Of a stretch of 64,000 bases of DNA, positions 23,610-32,980 are shown piece after piece; positions within the stretch are counted from its first letter, which is position 1, and each line of letters opens with the position of its first letter. The position numbers and the translations under genes are program-made. Source of the stretch: Streptomyces aureus. Lineage in GTDB: Bacteria > Actinomycetota > Actinomycetes > Streptomycetales > Streptomycetaceae. Location: positions 124,001 through 188,000 of the forward strand of contig NZ_JNZD01000012.1 in the NCBI RefSeq assembly GCF_000725495.1, in the 5' to 3' direction. Below the pieces are notes generated by a model. The model was not told the DNA's origin and did no database searches. It saw only the letters and a list, made by a program, of their open reading frames with translations.

Positions 23610-25778
23610 ATGCAGCGTTCATTCCCCGCCCGGCGCTCCGCTCCTGCCGCAGCGGGCAATCTGCCCCTGGAACCCGACGCGTTCGTCGGGCGCTCCGCAG
23701 AGCTGGCCCGGCTGGCCGAGGCACTGGAGACGGTCCGGCTGGTCACGGTGACGGGCATGGGGGGCGTCGGCAAGACCCGGTTCGCCGCGCACGCGGCCGC
23801 GCGGGCCGGCGCGTGCGACGGGGTGTGGCGCGTGGACCTGTCCGCGGTGCACGACCCGGCACTTCTCGACCACGCCGTGGCCGAGGCCCTCGGTCTGACG
23901 GACCACACGGCCGCCTCGCCGCGCCAGGTGCTGCTCGAGCATGCGGCCGGACGTCGGCTCCTGCTGGTCCTGGACGGTTTCGAGCACCTGGTGGACGGGA
24001 GCGCCGCGCTGGTGGGCGCGTTGCTGCGGCGGGCGCCGGGGGTACGGGTGCTGGCCGTGGGCCGCAGACCGCTGGACATCGCCGGCGAGCGGGTCTTCCC
24101 GCTGGCGCCCCTGTCCGACGAGGACGCCGTGGAACTGTTCGCGCAGCGGGCGGCGGCCCGGGTGCCCGGCTTCGCCCTGGACGAGACGAACGGCTCCGAC
24201 GTCCGGGAGCTGTGCCGGCGCCTCGACGGGATCCCGCTGGCGCTGGAACTGGCGGCGGGCCGGGTGGCCTCCCTCTCCCCCGCCCAGCTGCTCGCCCGTC
24301 TCGAGGACCGGTTCCGGCTGCTGACCGGGGGGCTGCGCGACGCCTCGCCGCGGCACCGGACGCTGCGGACCGCGATCGGCTGGAGCCACGAGCTGTGCAC
24401 TCCGGCGGAGCGGCTGCTGTGGGCGCGGCTGTCGGTGTTCGCGGGCCGCTTCGACCTGGAGGCCGCCGAGTACGTGTGCAGCGGCGACGGACTGCACGCC
24501 GACGACGTCCTCGACGTGCTCGGTGAACTCCTCGCGCAGTCGGTGATCTCGCGCGAGGAGGGCCCGGCGGGGGTGCGCTACCGGATGCTGGACACGGTCC
24601 GTGCCTACGGCGCGCACTGGCTGACGGCGACGGGCGACGCCGAGCGGCTGCGCCGGCGCCACCGCGACTGGTACATGGGCCTGGTCACCTGGTGCGAGCT
24701 GGACTGGTTCTCGTCACGGCAGGGCGAGGTGGCGCTGCGCGTCGAGACGGAGCTGCCCAATCTGCGCTGCGCGCTGGAGTATTCGCTCGGCGAGCCGGAC
24801 GAGACGCATCTGGGCCAGTACCTTGCGGGCTCGCTGTGGTTCTACTGGGTCGGCTGCGGCCGGCTCGCCGAGGGGCGGCACTGGCTGGAGCGCAGTGTCG
24901 AGCTCGACGGCGACCGTGACCAGGCGCGGCTGAAGGCCCTGTGGGTCCTCGGCTACGTGGCGGTCCTCCAGGGCGACTCGGTGCCCGCGCTGTCAGCGCT
25001 GCAGGAGTGCCGCGAGGAGGCGGAACGCTGCGAGAACGCCCTCGCGGTCGCCTACGCCGAGCATCGGACCGGCTGTCTGGCACTGGTCACGGACGACATG
25101 GCGCGCGCCGAGGTGCTGCTGCGCTCGGCGCTGGACCGCTATCACGAGATCGGCGAACTCAACAGCAATGTGCTGATGGGCCAGATCGAGCTCGCGATGA
25201 CCCTGGCCTTCCAGGGCGACATGCCGGGCGCGGTGAAGCTGTGCGAGGACGTCCGGGGGGTCTGCGAGGACCACGGGGAGCGCTGGGCGCTGGCCTACGC
25301 GCTGTACGTGCTCGCCTACCAGGCCCAGGCCGAGGGCGACCCGGCGGGAGCGCGCGGTCTGCTGGAGCGGGGCCTCGGCATCGCCCACGGCTTCCACGAC
25401 CTGCTCGGCTCGGTGCTCGCCCTCGAACTGCTCGCCCTGGTCACGGTCGTGGAGGGCGATCCGGCCGAGGCGGCGCTGCTGCAGGGCGCGGCGTCGCGGA
25501 TGTGGCCGTCGGTGGGCCTGCCGCTGTTCGGTTCGGCGTACTACAACGCGCCGCACGAGCGCTGCGCGGCGCTGTGCCGGCAGGAGCTGGGCGACGAGGT
25601 CTACGAGGAGCGTCTGCGGGCCGGTGAGCTGCTCGGGCAGGACGCCGCCGTGGCCCGTGCGCTGGGCGGTGCCGGGATCCCGCCGCTCGGGGCGGTGCCG
25701 TCGCAGCGCCGGCTGCCCCCGGACATGCGAAAGCCCGCCGTCTCGCCCACCTCGAAGGGCGGGGAGACGACGGGCTGA
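23610..25778 (+). CDS. STAND-type ATPase with TPR-like repeats, no DNA-binding domain
   Basis: A 722-aa signalling NTPase of the AfsR/LuxR-associated type. The NB-ARC-like domain has Walker A GMGGVGKT at 49-56, Walker B LLLVLDGFEHLV, a sensor-like VLAVGRRPLDIAGE and the GIPLALELAAGR motif corresponding to GLPLA. Then come a winged-helix-like region (to about 390) and TPR-like helical repeats to about 690. Its relatives usually carry a SARP or LuxR DNA-binding domain; neither end has one here, so it probably acts by protein interaction. The frame opens upstream at 23469, but the ATG at 23610 fits a leaderless promoter. It is divergent from the alaS run and convergent with rpsD. Confidence 0.85.
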   Translation: MQRSFPARRSAPAAAGNLPLEPDAFVGRSAELARLAEALETVRLVTVTGMGGVGKTRFAAHAAARAGACDGVWRVDLSAVHDPALLDHAVAEALGLTDHTAASPRQVLLEHAAGRRLLLVLDGFEHLVDGSAALVGALLRRAPGVRVLAVGRRPLDIAGERVFPLAPLSDEDAVELFAQRAAARVPGFALDETNGSDVRELCRRLDGIPLALELAAGRVASLSPAQLLARLEDRFRLLTGGLRDASPRHRTLRTAIGWSHELCTPAERLLWARLSVFAGRFDLEAAEYVCSGDGLHADDVLDVLGELLAQSVISREEGPAGVRYRMLDTVRAYGAHWLTATGDAERLRRRHRDWYMGLVTWCELDWFSSRQGEVALRVETELPNLRCALEYSLGEPDETHLGQYLAGSLWFYWVGCGRLAEGRHWLERSVELDGDRDQARLKALWVLGYVAVLQGDSVPALSALQECREEAERCENALAVAYAEHRTGCLALVTDDMARAEVLLRSALDRYHEIGELNSNVLMGQIELAMTLAFQGDMPGAVKLCEDVRGVCEDHGERWALAYALYVLAYQAQAEGDPAGARGLLERGLGIAHGFHDLLGSVLALELLALVTVVEGDPAEAALLQGAASRMWPSVGLPLFGSAYYNAPHERCAALCRQELGDEVYEERLRAGELLGQDAAVARALGGAGIPPLGAVPSQRRLPPDMRKPAVSPTSKGGETTG
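25733..25775. terminator. Bidirectional hairpin at STAND/rpsD junction
   Basis: An imperfect stem (GCCCG.CGTCTC..GCCC with its complement) covers the last codons of the STAND gene up to its stop. On the minus strand it is followed by TTT, so it can end rpsD as well. Confidence 0.5.
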
Positions 25779-25817
25779 CGCTGACGCGCAGGTGGTACCG
25801 CGTCCGCTGTAGGAAGA

Positions 25818-26432
25818 TCAGCGGGCGTAGTACTCGACGACGAGCTGCTCGTCGCAGATCACCGGGATCTCCTTGCGGTTCGGCTCGCGGTCCAGGCGGA
25901 AGGCCAGGGCGGCGAGGTTCACCTGGAGGTAGCGCGGGGTCTCGCCGTCGGGGGCGAAGCCGCCCGCGCGGGAAACCTCGAACAGCGTCTTGCTGCGGCT
26001 GCGCTCGCGGACCATCACGACGTCGTCGGGACGGACGCGGAACGAGGGCTTGTCGACCTTCTGGCCGTTGACCTCGATGTGGCCGTGAACGACCATCTGG
26101 CGGGCCTGGTAGATCGTGCGGGCGATGCCCGAACGCAGGACCAGCGCGTCGAGACGACGCTCCAGCTCGATGATCAGGGCCTCACCGGTCTTGCCCTGGA
26201 CCTTGGAGGCACGCTCGTAGGCGCGGACGAGCTGACGCTCGGACACGTCGTACTGCGCGCGCAGACGCTGCTTCTCGAGCAGACGGACCTTGTAGTCCGA
26301 GTTCTGCTTGCGGCCACGGCCGTGCTCACCCGGCGGGTAGGGGCGGGCCTCGAAGTACTTGACAGCCTTCGGGGTCAGCGCGATACCGAGCGCACGCGAC
26401 TTCTTGACCTTGGGGCGGGACTGGTTCGCCAT
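25818..26432 (-). CDS. rpsD: 30S ribosomal protein S4
   Basis: A 204-aa primary 16S rRNA-binding protein needed early in 30S assembly. The [12 protein letters not shown] motif and the S4 RNA-binding domain (about 95-160, [19 protein letters not shown]) are intact. The N-terminus lacks the four zinc cysteines, so this is the zinc-independent (C-minus) form. The ATG at 26432 has GAGGTG 8-13 nt upstream. The gene is alone here rather than in the alpha operon, as in other Streptomyces. The ribosome site is held in a perfect short hairpin. Confidence 0.98.
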   Translation of the reverse strand: MANQSRPKVKKSRALGIALTPKAVKYFEARPYPPGEHGRGRKQNSDYKVRLLEKQRLRAQYDVSERQLVRAYERASKVQGKTGEALIIELERRLDALVLRSGIARTIYQARQMVVHGHIEVNGQKVDKPSFRVRPDDVVMVRERSRSKTLFEVSRAGGFAPDGETPRYLQVNLAALAFRLDREPNRKEIPVICDEQLVVEYYAR

Positions 26433-26437
26433 GAACC

Positions 26438-26452
26438 AAACACCTCGTGTTT
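26438..26452 (-). promoter_or_regulatory. Hairpin sequestering the rpsD ribosome-binding site
   Basis: On the minus strand AAACAC-GAG-GTGTTT forms a perfect 6-bp stem with a 3-nt loop. The GAGGTG ribosome site (26441-26446) is inside it. It could limit initiation until opened, or be bound by S4; the latter is inference from S4 autoregulation in other bacteria. Confidence 0.5.
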
Positions 26453-26673
26453 CTGATGCGAATACGGCTTCACCAGGGTTAGGGGAGGTCGCAATCCGCA
26501 GCCCGGGAAACCCTCCTCGCCGCTGTGGAGATCCACGGGGACGGGGCGGGCAGCCGCTCCTGGGTCTGGGCACATACGTGCAGCACGCGAGTGGCCCACC
26601 GACCGCTCCCGGGAATCCGGGTGGTGGTGGGCTGCCCGCGACACCTTCGACGGTGCGCGACGCTCCTGGAATC

Positions 26674-26691
26674 CCCCCGTGGAGGCGGGGG
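26674..26691 (-). terminator. Possible rarA terminator
   Basis: A perfect 6-bp GC stem, CCCCCG (26674-26679) with CGGGGG (26686-26691), around a 6-nt loop. It lies 82 nt beyond the rarA stop. It is short and lacks a U-tract. Confidence 0.4.
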
Positions 26692-26772
26692 CTCCGGCTG
26701 GATGTCCCGTTCTGGTGGTGCCGACCGGAGCCGGACACGGGACGCAGCGCTTCGAGCCATCGTACAGGGTGC

Positions 26773-28128
26773 TCAGGCACGCCCTCTACCGAGGTGTTTC
26801 CTGGTCCACTCCACCGCGTCGGCGTACCGCGCCTCGGCGCCGTGCCGGGTCGGGGCGTAGTACTCCCGGTCCGCGAGCGACTCGGGCGCGTACTGCTGGG
26901 CCGCGATGCCCTCGGGCAGGTCGTGGGGATACACGTACCCCTGGGCGTGCCCGAGCTTGGCCGCGCCCTTGTAGTGGCCGTCGCGCAGATGGGCCGGGAC
27001 GGGGCCCGTGTGTCCCTTGCGCACGTCGTCCATGGCGGCGCCAATGGCCATGGTCGCGGAGTTGGACTTGGGGGCCAGCGCGAGGGCGATGGTGGCGTGG
27101 CTGAGGGTGAGCGCGGCCTCGGGGAAGCCGATCATCGCGACGGCCTGGGCGGCGGCCACGGCTATGGGCAGCGCGTTCGGGTCGGCGAGGCCGATGTCCT
27201 CGCTGGCGGAGATCATCAGCCGGCGGGCGATGAAGCGGGGGTCCTCGCCCGCCTCGATCATCCGGGCCAGGTAGTGCAGGGCGGCGTCCACGTCCGAGCC
27301 GCGGATGGACTTGATGAGGGCGCTCGCCACGTCGTAGTGCTGGTCGCCGTCGCGGTCGTACTTCACGGCGGCACGGTCGACGGTCTCCTCCAGCGTCTGG
27401 AGGCTGATCTCGGCCTCGCCCTTGTCGAGGGCGGCGCCGGCCGCCGCCTCCAGGGCGGTCAGGGCGCGGCGGGCGTCGCCGCCGGCGATCCGCAGCAGAT
27501 GGTCCTCGGCGTCCCCGGGCAGGGTGACGGATTCCCTGAGGCCGCGCTCCGAGCCGAGCGCCCGGCGCAGCAGGCCGCGCAGGTCGTCGTCGGTGAGCGG
27601 TTCGAGGGTGAGCAGGAGGGAGCGGGAGAGCAGCGGCGAGATCACCGAGAAGTACGGGTTCTCGGTGGTCGCGGCGATCAGGGTCACCCAGCGGTTCTCG
27701 ACTGCCGGGAGCAGGGAGTCCTGCTGGGCCTTGCTGAAGCGGTGGATCTCGTCCAGGAAGAGGACGGTCTCCTTGCCGAAACCGCCGGCCGCGCGGCGGG
27801 CGCCGTCGATGACCGCGCGGACCTCCTTGACGCCCGCGGTGATCGCGGAGAGTTCCACGAAGCGCTTGTCGGTGGCCTTGGAGACGACGTACGCGAGGGT
27901 CGTCTTGCCGGTGCCCGGCGGTCCCCAGAGGATCACCGAGGACGGTCCGGCCGGGCCGCCGCTCGCCTCGGCGACGAGTCTGCGCAGCGGGGAGCCCGGC
28001 TTCAGCAGGTGCTGCTGCCCCACGACCTCGTCGAGGGTGCGCGGACGCATCCGCACGGCCAGGGGACTGCCGGCGGGGTCCTTCTCCTGGCGTTCTTCTG
28101 CTGCGGCGGTGAACAGGTCGGGCTCCAC
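26773..28128 (-). CDS. rarA: Replication-associated recombination protein A (AAA+ ATPase)
   Basis: A 451-aa MgsA/RarA-type clamp-loader-like ATPase that acts at stalled replication forks. It has Walker [13 protein letters not shown], Walker [11 protein letters not shown], sensor 1 [11 protein letters not shown] and the C-terminal tetramerisation region with [11 protein letters not shown] and the [18 protein letters not shown] motif. The family start [16 protein letters not shown] is preserved. The start is GTG at 28128, 44 nt after the VKOR gene. Length fits the family. Confidence 0.96.
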   Translation of the reverse strand: MEPDLFTAAAEERQEKDPAGSPLAVRMRPRTLDEVVGQQHLLKPGSPLRRLVAEASGGPAGPSSVILWGPPGTGKTTLAYVVSKATDKRFVELSAITAGVKEVRAVIDGARRAAGGFGKETVLFLDEIHRFSKAQQDSLLPAVENRWVTLIAATTENPYFSVISPLLSRSLLLTLEPLTDDDLRGLLRRALGSERGLRESVTLPGDAEDHLLRIAGGDARRALTALEAAAGAALDKGEAEISLQTLEETVDRAAVKYDRDGDQHYDVASALIKSIRGSDVDAALHYLARMIEAGEDPRFIARRLMISASEDIGLADPNALPIAVAAAQAVAMIGFPEAALTLSHATIALALAPKSNSATMAIGAAMDDVRKGHTGPVPAHLRDGHYKGAAKLGHAQGYVYPHDLPEGIAAQQYAPESLADREYYAPTRHGAEARYADAVEWTRKHLGRGRA

Positions 28129-28172
28129 GTCAAGAACCTTATGTCACCGCTCGGACAATCCCCCCGGACCGG

Positions 28173-28811
28173 TCAGCTGGTCCAGAAGTCCCACCAGCGG
28201 GTCAGGATCAGCATGCCGATGATGCCGACGTGCAGGGTCGGCAGGACCCAGGTGAACTCGCCGAAGAAGCCCTTGAGCCAGCCCGGGGCGGGCAGGAAGC
28301 CGTGCCGGACGTTGAAGGACGTCACGTACCAGAACATGGTGATCGTCGCGACCCAGGCCAGGCTGCACCACAGGCACAGCGAGTTGATCCGGTAGAGCGA
28401 CTGGAACTGCAGCCAGGTGCAGAAGGCGACGCCGAAGAGCGTGCCCGCGTTGAAGGTCAGCCAGTACCAGCGCGGGAAGGTGGCCCGCGCGAGCAGGCTC
28501 ATGCCGACACAGATCACGATGCCGTAGGCGACCAGTCCCAGCATGGGGTTCGGGAAGCCGAAGGCCGCGGCCTGCTCGCTCTTCATGATGTTGCCGCAGG
28601 AGACGACCGGGTTGAGGCTGCAGCCCGGGACGAAGTTCGGGTTCTCGAGCAGCTTGAACTTGTCGATCGTGATGACCCACGCGGCAAGGAGACCGGCCGC
28701 GCCCGTGATCACCAGCAGCACGGCGAGGGCCCGACTGGCGCCGACCGTCCGCACGGGGGCGGCGGGGCGTTCCACGTCGGTCGGGACGTCCTTGACTGTC
28801 GTCTTGTTCAT
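28173..28811 (-). CDS. Vitamin K epoxide reductase (VKOR) family membrane protein
   Basis: A 212-aa polytopic protein with four or five membrane helices. The quinone-side CxxC is Cys146-Leu-Trp-Cys149, and the loop cysteines are Cys64 and Cys72 in VPGCSLNPVVSCG. Bacterial VKOR replaces DsbB: it reoxidises a DsbA-like partner and passes electrons to menaquinone, so it supports disulphide formation in secreted proteins. There is no fused thioredoxin domain, so the partner must be a separate protein. The ATG at 28811 was preferred over the longer frame to 28910, whose extra residues look non-coding. The ribosome site is weak. It lies upstream of rarA, divergent from an ABC exporter. Confidence 0.92.
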   Translation of the reverse strand: MNKTTVKDVPTDVERPAAPVRTVGASRALAVLLVITGAAGLLAAWVITIDKFKLLENPNFVPGCSLNPVVSCGNIMKSEQAAAFGFPNPMLGLVAYGIVICVGMSLLARATFPRWYWLTFNAGTLFGVAFCTWLQFQSLYRINSLCLWCSLAWVATITMFWYVTSFNVRHGFLPAPGWLKGFFGEFTWVLPTLHVGIIGMLILTRWWDFWTS

Positions 28812-28951
28812 CACGCCGTTTCCGTAGCTTCGAAGGGGCCGGTGGGCAGGCTCATTGTGCCGCACACGGCCGCCCTCCCACCGTTCGGTGGGCATAAACA
28901 AGGTACGCACGGCCGCCCCGGAAGGTTCGGTTCAGGGGGAAGATCGGCCGC

Positions 28952-29818
28952 ATGACAACACACGCGGATCAACTCGCGGTCGACGTACGGGGGCTGCGCA
29001 AGCAGTACGGGGACGTGACCGCCGTCGACGGCATCGATCTGGGTATCCGCCGGGGCGAGGTGTTCGGCCTGCTCGGGCCCAACGGAGCGGGCAAGAGCAC
29101 CACGGTGGAGATCCTCCAGGGCAACCGCCGACGGGACGCGGGAGAGGTGTCGGTGCTCGGCTCGGACCCGGAGTCGGGCACGCGCGCGTGGCGTTCCCGG
29201 ATCGGAATCGTCTGGCAGGACGAATCCGCGCCCGCCGAGTTGACGGTGGGCGAGACGGTGCGGCATTTCGCCCGCTATTACCCGAATCCCCGTGATCCCG
29301 AGGAAGTCATCGGGCTGGTCGGTCTGGAGGCGAAGGCCGGCAGCAGGATCAAGGCGCTGTCGGGCGGGCAGCGCCGCCGTCTCGACGTCGCCCTCGGGGT
29401 GATCGGCGGGCCCGAACTGCTCCTCCTGGACGAGCCGACCACGGGCTTCGACCCGGCGGCACGACGGCAGTTCTGGGAGCTGATCCGCAGGCTGGCCGAC
29501 GAGGGGACGACCATCCTCCTGACCACGCACTACCTGGAGGAGGCCGAGGCCCTCGCGAACCGGCTGGCGGTCGTCGCGCGCGGCCGGGTGGTCGCCGAGG
29601 GCGAACCGGCCGCCCTGCGCGAACGGTTCGGCGGCGAGGCCACGGTCGAGTGGACGGAGGCCGACGGCAGACCGCGCAGCGAACGCACGGACACCCCCAC
29701 CCGGACGGTCGCCGAACTCGTCCGCCGCTTCGACGGGGAGATCCCGGGACTGCGGGTGAGCCGCCCCACCCTGGAGGACGTCTATCTGCGACTGACCGGC
29801 CTGGAGGACGCGCGATGA
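28952..29818 (+). CDS. ABC transporter ATP-binding protein (DrrA/ABC-2 type)
   Basis: A 288-aa ATPase with Walker A GLLGPNGAGKST, signature motif ALSGGQRRRLDVA, Walker B LLLLDEPTTGFD and the H-loop TTHYLEE. The C-terminal 70 residues form the extension common in drug/lipid exporters of the ABC-2 type. The stop overlaps the ATG of the permease (ATGA), so the two are made together. The ATG at 28952 has AGGGGGAAG about 10 nt upstream. The substrate cannot be told from sequence; efflux of a hydrophobic compound is likely. Confidence 0.94.
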   Translation: MTTHADQLAVDVRGLRKQYGDVTAVDGIDLGIRRGEVFGLLGPNGAGKSTTVEILQGNRRRDAGEVSVLGSDPESGTRAWRSRIGIVWQDESAPAELTVGETVRHFARYYPNPRDPEEVIGLVGLEAKAGSRIKALSGGQRRRLDVALGVIGGPELLLLDEPTTGFDPAARRQFWELIRRLADEGTTILLTTHYLEEAEALANRLAVVARGRVVAEGEPAALRERFGGEATVEWTEADGRPRSERTDTPTRTVAELVRRFDGEIPGLRVSRPTLEDVYLRLTGLEDAR

Positions 29819-30660
29819 CCACCACCGACGTACGACGCGACAGCGGGACCGCGTCCGGACGGCTGCCCGGGGCCTTCGGGCTGGGGCTGCGCCGGGGCGG
29901 CCTGGAACTGCGGCAGTTCTTCCGCCAGCGCGACCAGGTGGTGTTCACCTTCGCCTTCCCGGTCGTCTTCCTGTTCCTGTTCGCGTCGATCTTCAGCGAC
30001 GACGTGAAGGGCGCGGGCGTCACGGCCTCGCAGCTCTACGTGCCCGCGATGATGGCCGCGGGCATCATGTCGACCAGCTTCCAGTCCCTCGGCATCTCGA
30101 TCGCGATCGAACGGGACGAGAAGGTGCTGCGCCGGCTGCGCGGCACTCCGATGCCGCCGGCCGCGTACTTCTTCGGGAAGATATGGCTGGTCCTGGTGAC
30201 CGGCGCCCTGGAGACGGCGATCCTGCTCACCGTCGGCACCACGCTGTACGGCGTCGACCTGCCCTCGGACCTCGCAAGGTGGGCGGACTTCGGCTGGATC
30301 TTCGTCCTGGGCCTGACGTCCTGCGCGCTGCTCGGCATCGCGATCAGTTCGGTCCCCAAGTCGGGCAAGAGCGCCACCTCGGTGGTCGTCCTGCCCTTCC
30401 TCGTCCTGCAGTTCATCTCCGGCGTCTACATCGCCATCGACACGATCCCGGACTGGATGCTGAACATCGGCGCCCTGTTCCCGCTGAAGTGGATGTGCCA
30501 GGGGCTGCGCGGGGTGTTCCTGCCCGACTCCGCCAAGGTGCTGGAGCAGGCGGGCGACTGGGAGTTCGGCCGGATCGCCCTGGTGCTCGGGGCGTGGTGC
30601 CTGGGCGGCTTGCTGCTGTGCCTACTGACCTTCCGGTGGAAGAACCGGCGGGACGGCTGA
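29815..30660 (+). CDS. ABC-2 type transporter permease
   Basis: A 281-aa membrane protein with about six helices, for example VVFTFAFPVVFLFLFASIF near the start and LVLGAWCLGGLLLCLLTF at the end. The ABC-2 motif region around EKVLRRLRGTPMPPAAYFFGK contacts the ATPase. It starts 4 nt inside the ATP-binding gene and together with it would form a two-gene exporter. A long frame from 29650 precedes it, but the ATG at 29815 is the coupled start. Paired hairpins lie between it and convergent hisS. Confidence 0.94.
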   Translation: MTTTDVRRDSGTASGRLPGAFGLGLRRGGLELRQFFRQRDQVVFTFAFPVVFLFLFASIFSDDVKGAGVTASQLYVPAMMAAGIMSTSFQSLGISIAIERDEKVLRRLRGTPMPPAAYFFGKIWLVLVTGALETAILLTVGTTLYGVDLPSDLARWADFGWIFVLGLTSCALLGIAISSVPKSGKSATSVVVLPFLVLQFISGVYIAIDTIPDWMLNIGALFPLKWMCQGLRGVFLPDSAKVLEQAGDWEFGRIALVLGAWCLGGLLLCLLTFRWKNRRDG

Positions 30661-30704
30661 CGGCTCCGGTCCAAGGTCCGGCATCCCGCCCGGCCGCGAT
30701 GGCG

Positions 30705-30755
30705 GGCGGGTCCGGTGACGGACCCGCCTCGACGGGAGCGTGCCCGTCGAGGCGG
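30705..30755. terminator. Overlapping hairpins between permease and hisS
   Basis: Hairpin A is a perfect 10-bp stem (30705-30714 with 30719-30728). Hairpin B is a perfect 13-bp stem (30724-30736 with 30743-30755). They share 30724-30728, so only one can form at a time. They lie between convergent genes and can serve both. Confidence 0.7.
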
Positions 30756-30814
30756 TGACGGCGTGTCCCCTCGATGCCCGGACGGAGCGTCCCGTCGAGG
30801 CAAGGGGCGGCGCG

Positions 30815-32077
30815 TCAGACCAGGCGGGACCGCAGCTCGGCCACGATCTCGCCGGTGGCGACCGCCGTCTGCTCCCCGGACTCCATGTCCTTGAGCTGCA
30901 CGACGCCCTCGGCGAGGTCGCGCTCACCGGCGACGACCGTGAAACGGGCCCCGCTGCGGTTGGCGTTCTTCATCGCGCCCTTGAGCCCCTTCGCGCCGTA
31001 CGAGAAGTCGGCGGCGACACCGGCCCTGCGCAGTTCGGTCACCACGCCGAAGAGGATCCGGCGGGCCTCCTCCCCGAGCGGCACCGCGAACACGCTGGTG
31101 GCCGCGGGCAGTTCGAGCTCCACGCCCTCGGCCTCCAGGGCCAGCACCGTACGGTCGACGCCCAGCGCCCAGCCGACGGACGGCAGCGCGGGGCCGCCGA
31201 TCATCTCGGACAGCCCGTCGTACCGGCCGCCGCCGCCCACCGCGGACTGCGAGCCGAGACCGTCGTGCACGAACTCGAAGGTGGTGCGCGTGTAGTAGTC
31301 CAGACCGCGCACCAGCTTCGGGTCGTCCTCGAAGGAGACGCCCGCCGCCGTGATCAGGTCGCGGACCTCCTCGTGGTACGCCTTGCAGGCGTCGCACAGG
31401 TAGTCGCGCAGCAACGGGGCCCCGCCCAGCTGCTTCTGGACGTCCTCGCGCTTGTCGTCGAGCACACGCAGCGGGTTGATCTCCGCGCGGCGCAGCGTCT
31501 CCTCGTCGAGGTCCAGGCCGCGCAGGAAGTCCTGCAGCGCGGCGCGGTAGACGGGGCGGCACTCCTTGTCGCCCAGGCTGTTGAGCAGGATGCGGAAGTT
31601 CCGCAGGCCCAGCGCCCGGTACGCCTGGTCGGCCAGGATGATCAGCTCGGCGTCGAGCGCCGGGTCCTCGGCTCCGATCGCCTCGGCGCCGACCTGGGAG
31701 AAGTGGCGGTAACGGCCCTTCTGGGGGCGCTCGTAGCGGTAGTACGAGCCGGAGTACCAGAGCTTGACGGGGAGGTTGCCCGCCTTGTGCAGGTTGGCCT
31801 CCAGCGCCGCGCGCAGCACGGACGCGGTGCCCTCGGGGCGCAGGGCGAGCCTGTCGCCGCCCTTGGTCTCGAAGGCGTACATCTCCTTGGTCACGATGTC
31901 GGTGGACTCGCCGACACCGCGGGCGAACAGTTCGACGTTCTCGAACCCGGGCGTCTCGATGTAGCCGTAACCGGAGTTGCGCAGCGGGGCCGCGATGGCC
32001 TCGCGCACCGCGAGGTACTTGGCGCTGTCCGGCGGAATGAGGTCGTACGTGCCCTTGGGGGCCCTGAAGGTGCTCAC
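30815..32077 (-). CDS. hisS: Histidyl-tRNA synthetase
   Basis: A 420-aa class II synthetase. It has the motif 2 region [17 protein letters not shown], the His-specific [15 protein letters not shown] and the C-terminal anticodon-binding domain. The frame is open to 32242; the GTG at 32077 gives the usual (M)[15 protein letters not shown] start. No strong ribosome site is visible. The metallo-hydrolase stop is only 10 nt upstream, so the genes form one operon. This MBL-hisS pairing is common in Actinobacteria. Confidence 0.96.
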   Translation of the reverse strand: MSTFRAPKGTYDLIPPDSAKYLAVREAIAAPLRNSGYGYIETPGFENVELFARGVGESTDIVTKEMYAFETKGGDRLALRPEGTASVLRAALEANLHKAGNLPVKLWYSGSYYRYERPQKGRYRHFSQVGAEAIGAEDPALDAELIILADQAYRALGLRNFRILLNSLGDKECRPVYRAALQDFLRGLDLDEETLRRAEINPLRVLDDKREDVQKQLGGAPLLRDYLCDACKAYHEEVRDLITAAGVSFEDDPKLVRGLDYYTRTTFEFVHDGLGSQSAVGGGGRYDGLSEMIGGPALPSVGWALGVDRTVLALEAEGVELELPAATSVFAVPLGEEARRILFGVVTELRRAGVAADFSYGAKGLKGAMKNANRSGARFTVVAGERDLAEGVVQLKDMESGEQTAVATGEIVAELRSRLV

Positions 32078-32087
32078 GGAAGTCTTG

Positions 32088-32801
32088 TCACATTCCTCGT
32101 CGAGGAGCGGCGGTCGGGTCCGCTCCCAGGCCGGCGGCCACCTGCCGCAGATACGGGTTGGTGGCGCGTTCCTGGCCGATGGTCGTCTGGGGGCCGTGGC
32201 CGGACAGCACCACGGTCGAGTCGTCGAGCGGCAGGCACACACGGCCCAGCGAGTCGAGCATCTCGTCCATGTCGCCGCCCGGCAGGTCGGTGCGTCCGAT
32301 GGAGCCGGCGAAGAGCAGATCCCCGGAGAAGAACACGGACGGGATGTCCGCGCTCTCGGGCATCCGGAACGTCACCGACCCCTTCGTATGGCCCGGGGCG
32401 TGCGCGACGGAGAGGTCGAGGCCCGCCAGCTTCAGCTCGGCGCCGTCGGTCAGCGTCCGCACGTCGTCGGGCTCCCCCACGGTCAGCTCGCCCATCAGCG
32501 GCATCCCGATGGAACGGCCGAGCGCCTTCTCGGGGTCGCTCATCATGTACCGGTCCGCGGGGTGGATCCAGGCGGGAACGTCGTGGGCTCCGCACACCGG
32601 GACGACCGAGGCGACGTGGTCGATGTGGCCATGGGTGAGGATGACCGCGACGGGCTTGAGCCGATGCTTCTTGAGCGCGTCCTCGACTCCCTGGGCGGCC
32701 TGATGGCCCGGGTCGATGATCACGCACTCCTCACCCGCGGCGGGGGCGACCAGGTAACAGTTGGTCCCCCAGGCCCCGGCGGGGAACCCGGCAATGAGCA
32801 C
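32088..32801 (-). CDS. Metallo-beta-lactamase-fold hydrolase, glyoxalase II-like
   Basis: A 237-aa hydrolase with the metal motif THGHIDH (HxHxDH), the third His in APGHTKGS, the bridging Asp in FFSGDLLF and the last His in LSGHGPQTT. All ligands for a binuclear site are present. It resembles the YcbL/glyoxalase II-like group, which act on thioesters or other small molecules; the substrate is uncertain. The start is GTG at 32801 with AAGGA 5-9 nt upstream, rather than the longer frame to 32912. It is first in an operon with hisS and divergent from the cyclophilin gene. Confidence 0.93.
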   Translation of the reverse strand: MLIAGFPAGAWGTNCYLVAPAAGEECVIIDPGHQAAQGVEDALKKHRLKPVAVILTHGHIDHVASVVPVCGAHDVPAWIHPADRYMMSDPEKALGRSIGMPLMGELTVGEPDDVRTLTDGAELKLAGLDLSVAHAPGHTKGSVTFRMPESADIPSVFFSGDLLFAGSIGRTDLPGGDMDEMLDSLGRVCLPLDDSTVVLSGHGPQTTIGQERATNPYLRQVAAGLGADPTAAPRRGM

Positions 32802-32980
32802 GATCGTCCTTCGTGGTGGCGTACGCGCGAGTGTCGTACGGGCGGGTGGCTGTGGATCAGAGCCTACCGGCGCTGCCGATTCCTCAGCTAACCCATATAC
32901 GGTACGGGGCACACGCAGGCGGTCGGCTCAGGCGACGCACGCGTCCCACTCGACGTACGAGACGCACGAGGAGAACTCCG

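Larger units (their letters stand above)
26433..26772 (-). other. rpsD upstream region
   Basis: The 340 nt between rarA and rpsD contain no supported gene. Features are a possible rarA terminator (26674-26691) and the SD-containing hairpin at 26438-26452. I could not assign convincing -35/-10 hexamers. The region is long enough for a structured leader. Confidence 0.5.

Noticed and set aside
26525..26860. Small gene in the rpsD leader
   Set aside because: No ribosome site, overlaps rarA end, and residues look like random GC-rich translation.
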